Positions 63,469 through 64,000 of a stretch of 64,000 nt of DNA are shown here, piece by piece (position 1 is the stretch's first letter; each line of letters begins with the position of its first letter). The position numbers were made by a program, and so were the translations under genes. The stretch comes from Lytechinus pictus (lineage: Eukaryota; Echinodermata; Echinoidea; Temnopleuroida; Toxopneustidae): assembly GCF_037042905.1 (NCBI RefSeq), contig NC_087252.1:14627201-14691200 (forward strand), in the 5' to 3' direction. A model generated the notes under the pieces. The model was not told where the DNA came from. It ran no database searches and was given only the letters and a program-made list of their open reading frames with translations.

Positions 63469-64000
63469 TTATTGAAGTTATTCATAAACGAACGAGAAAT
63501 ATATATTACTAAATTCATCTTGTTCTCAGTCTGAAATGCAAACAAACACATTTTATCACTTTGTATATATTCTGTTAGAAATTATATTTTTTTGTTTTTT
63601 TTTATGGTCAATCGCAGCATAGGAAGATTATAGTAAAATATTTTAGGCACCTGTTTCAGAATATTGTGGATTGTCTAACCATTCACCCTACCCCTCTCCT
63701 GCCCCCCCCCCCTTCTCTCCCAACTAAAGAATATGATCCGTGATCATTCCTCTGGTAACCCCAGAGAAACTTGCCTCCCTTCTTCAGATCGCAGTGGTCC
63801 CTAATAAATGAGAAATGAGAAAAGAATTTAGGTTAAAAAAAGATTTATACAAGTGACAACATCCATTACCATTTTATAATTTTGAAATGAATTATCATTG
63901 AATTGACTAATAGAGGATCAAATATTAATTAATTTTTAAAAACTTTTTGAGGTTTATAACACTTTGTAGACATAGTGTCACATGCACATTTACATAGATT

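Larger units (their letters stand above)
60620..64000 (+). repeat. Segmental duplication, copy B (runs off window)
   Basis: Counterpart of 42365-46061; 64000 corresponds to 46061. Copy B lacks the 220-bp piece of copy A and has a shorter TC run and ATC satellite. Confidence 0.95.

Noticed and set aside
1-64000. CRISPR arrays, operons or bacterial features
   Set aside because: The introns, SINEs and TIR elements show eukaryotic nuclear DNA; the tandem repeats have no spacer structure of CRISPR type.

Overview
The window is animal nuclear DNA with very little single-copy coding sequence. It is dominated by transposable elements, foldbacks, satellites and SINEs. Intron-exon structure, tRNA-derived SINEs with TTA tails, homopolymer C/G tracts at element ends, and a multi-exon ZNF511-type zinc-finger gene all point to a marine invertebrate. 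An echinoderm such as a sea urchin is my best guess, but that is inference, not proof.

Layout. 1-1.75 kb: a decayed transposon gene interrupted by a 136-bp tandem array with a 271-bp higher-order period. 1.93-4.29 kb: a 2.36-kb foldback made of ~200-bp units. 5.1-6.9 kb: a decayed transposase-like gene split by a hAT-type MITE with a perfect 8-bp target duplication. 6.86-14.08 kb: a 5'-truncated Ty3/gypsy-type retroelement. Its integrase ends in a PHD finger, and a further long 3' ORF starts exactly at a strong splice acceptor and ends in a TatD-type nuclease domain. An LTR-like block follows, with a PBS-like motif directly behind it. 15.3-20 kb: a nest of DNA-transposon debris, including a 1.9-kb element with convergent SWIM-domain and THAP-domain genes and a TTAA-flanked MITE. 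20.1-20.9 and 30.3-31.1 kb: two ~160-bp tandem arrays, each unit carrying a DR1-like nuclear-receptor motif, with a 3' hairpin.

The best host gene is on the minus strand, 25255-29983. Five exons with canonical splice sites and fully compatible phases give a ~214-aa protein with the C2H2 layout and C-terminal motif of ZNF511. Its exon 3 lies between two inverted-repeat hairpins with hammerhead-ribozyme-like arrangements. A second minus-strand gene, unrecognised, is seen as two phase-0 exons at 46191-47232 and possibly one at 51424-51473.

31.6-33.4 kb holds two long palindromes. 34.4-36.0 kb holds a DNA transposon with a THAP-like start. 37.0-39.2 kb is a GATA/GAGA satellite. 39.5-41.2 kb carries MITEs and a SINE. 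42.4-46.06 kb is repeated in direct orientation at 60.6-64.0 kb and runs off the window end. 46.9-57.1 kb carries at least eight MITEs or hairpins, several SINEs and a diverged local duplication.

How parts work together: the retroelement proteins (protease, RT, RNase H, integrase-PHD, zinc finger-TatD) form one mobile unit, now broken by several frameshifts. Everything else mobile is mostly non-autonomous. The ZNF511 gene is the only clearly intact host gene.
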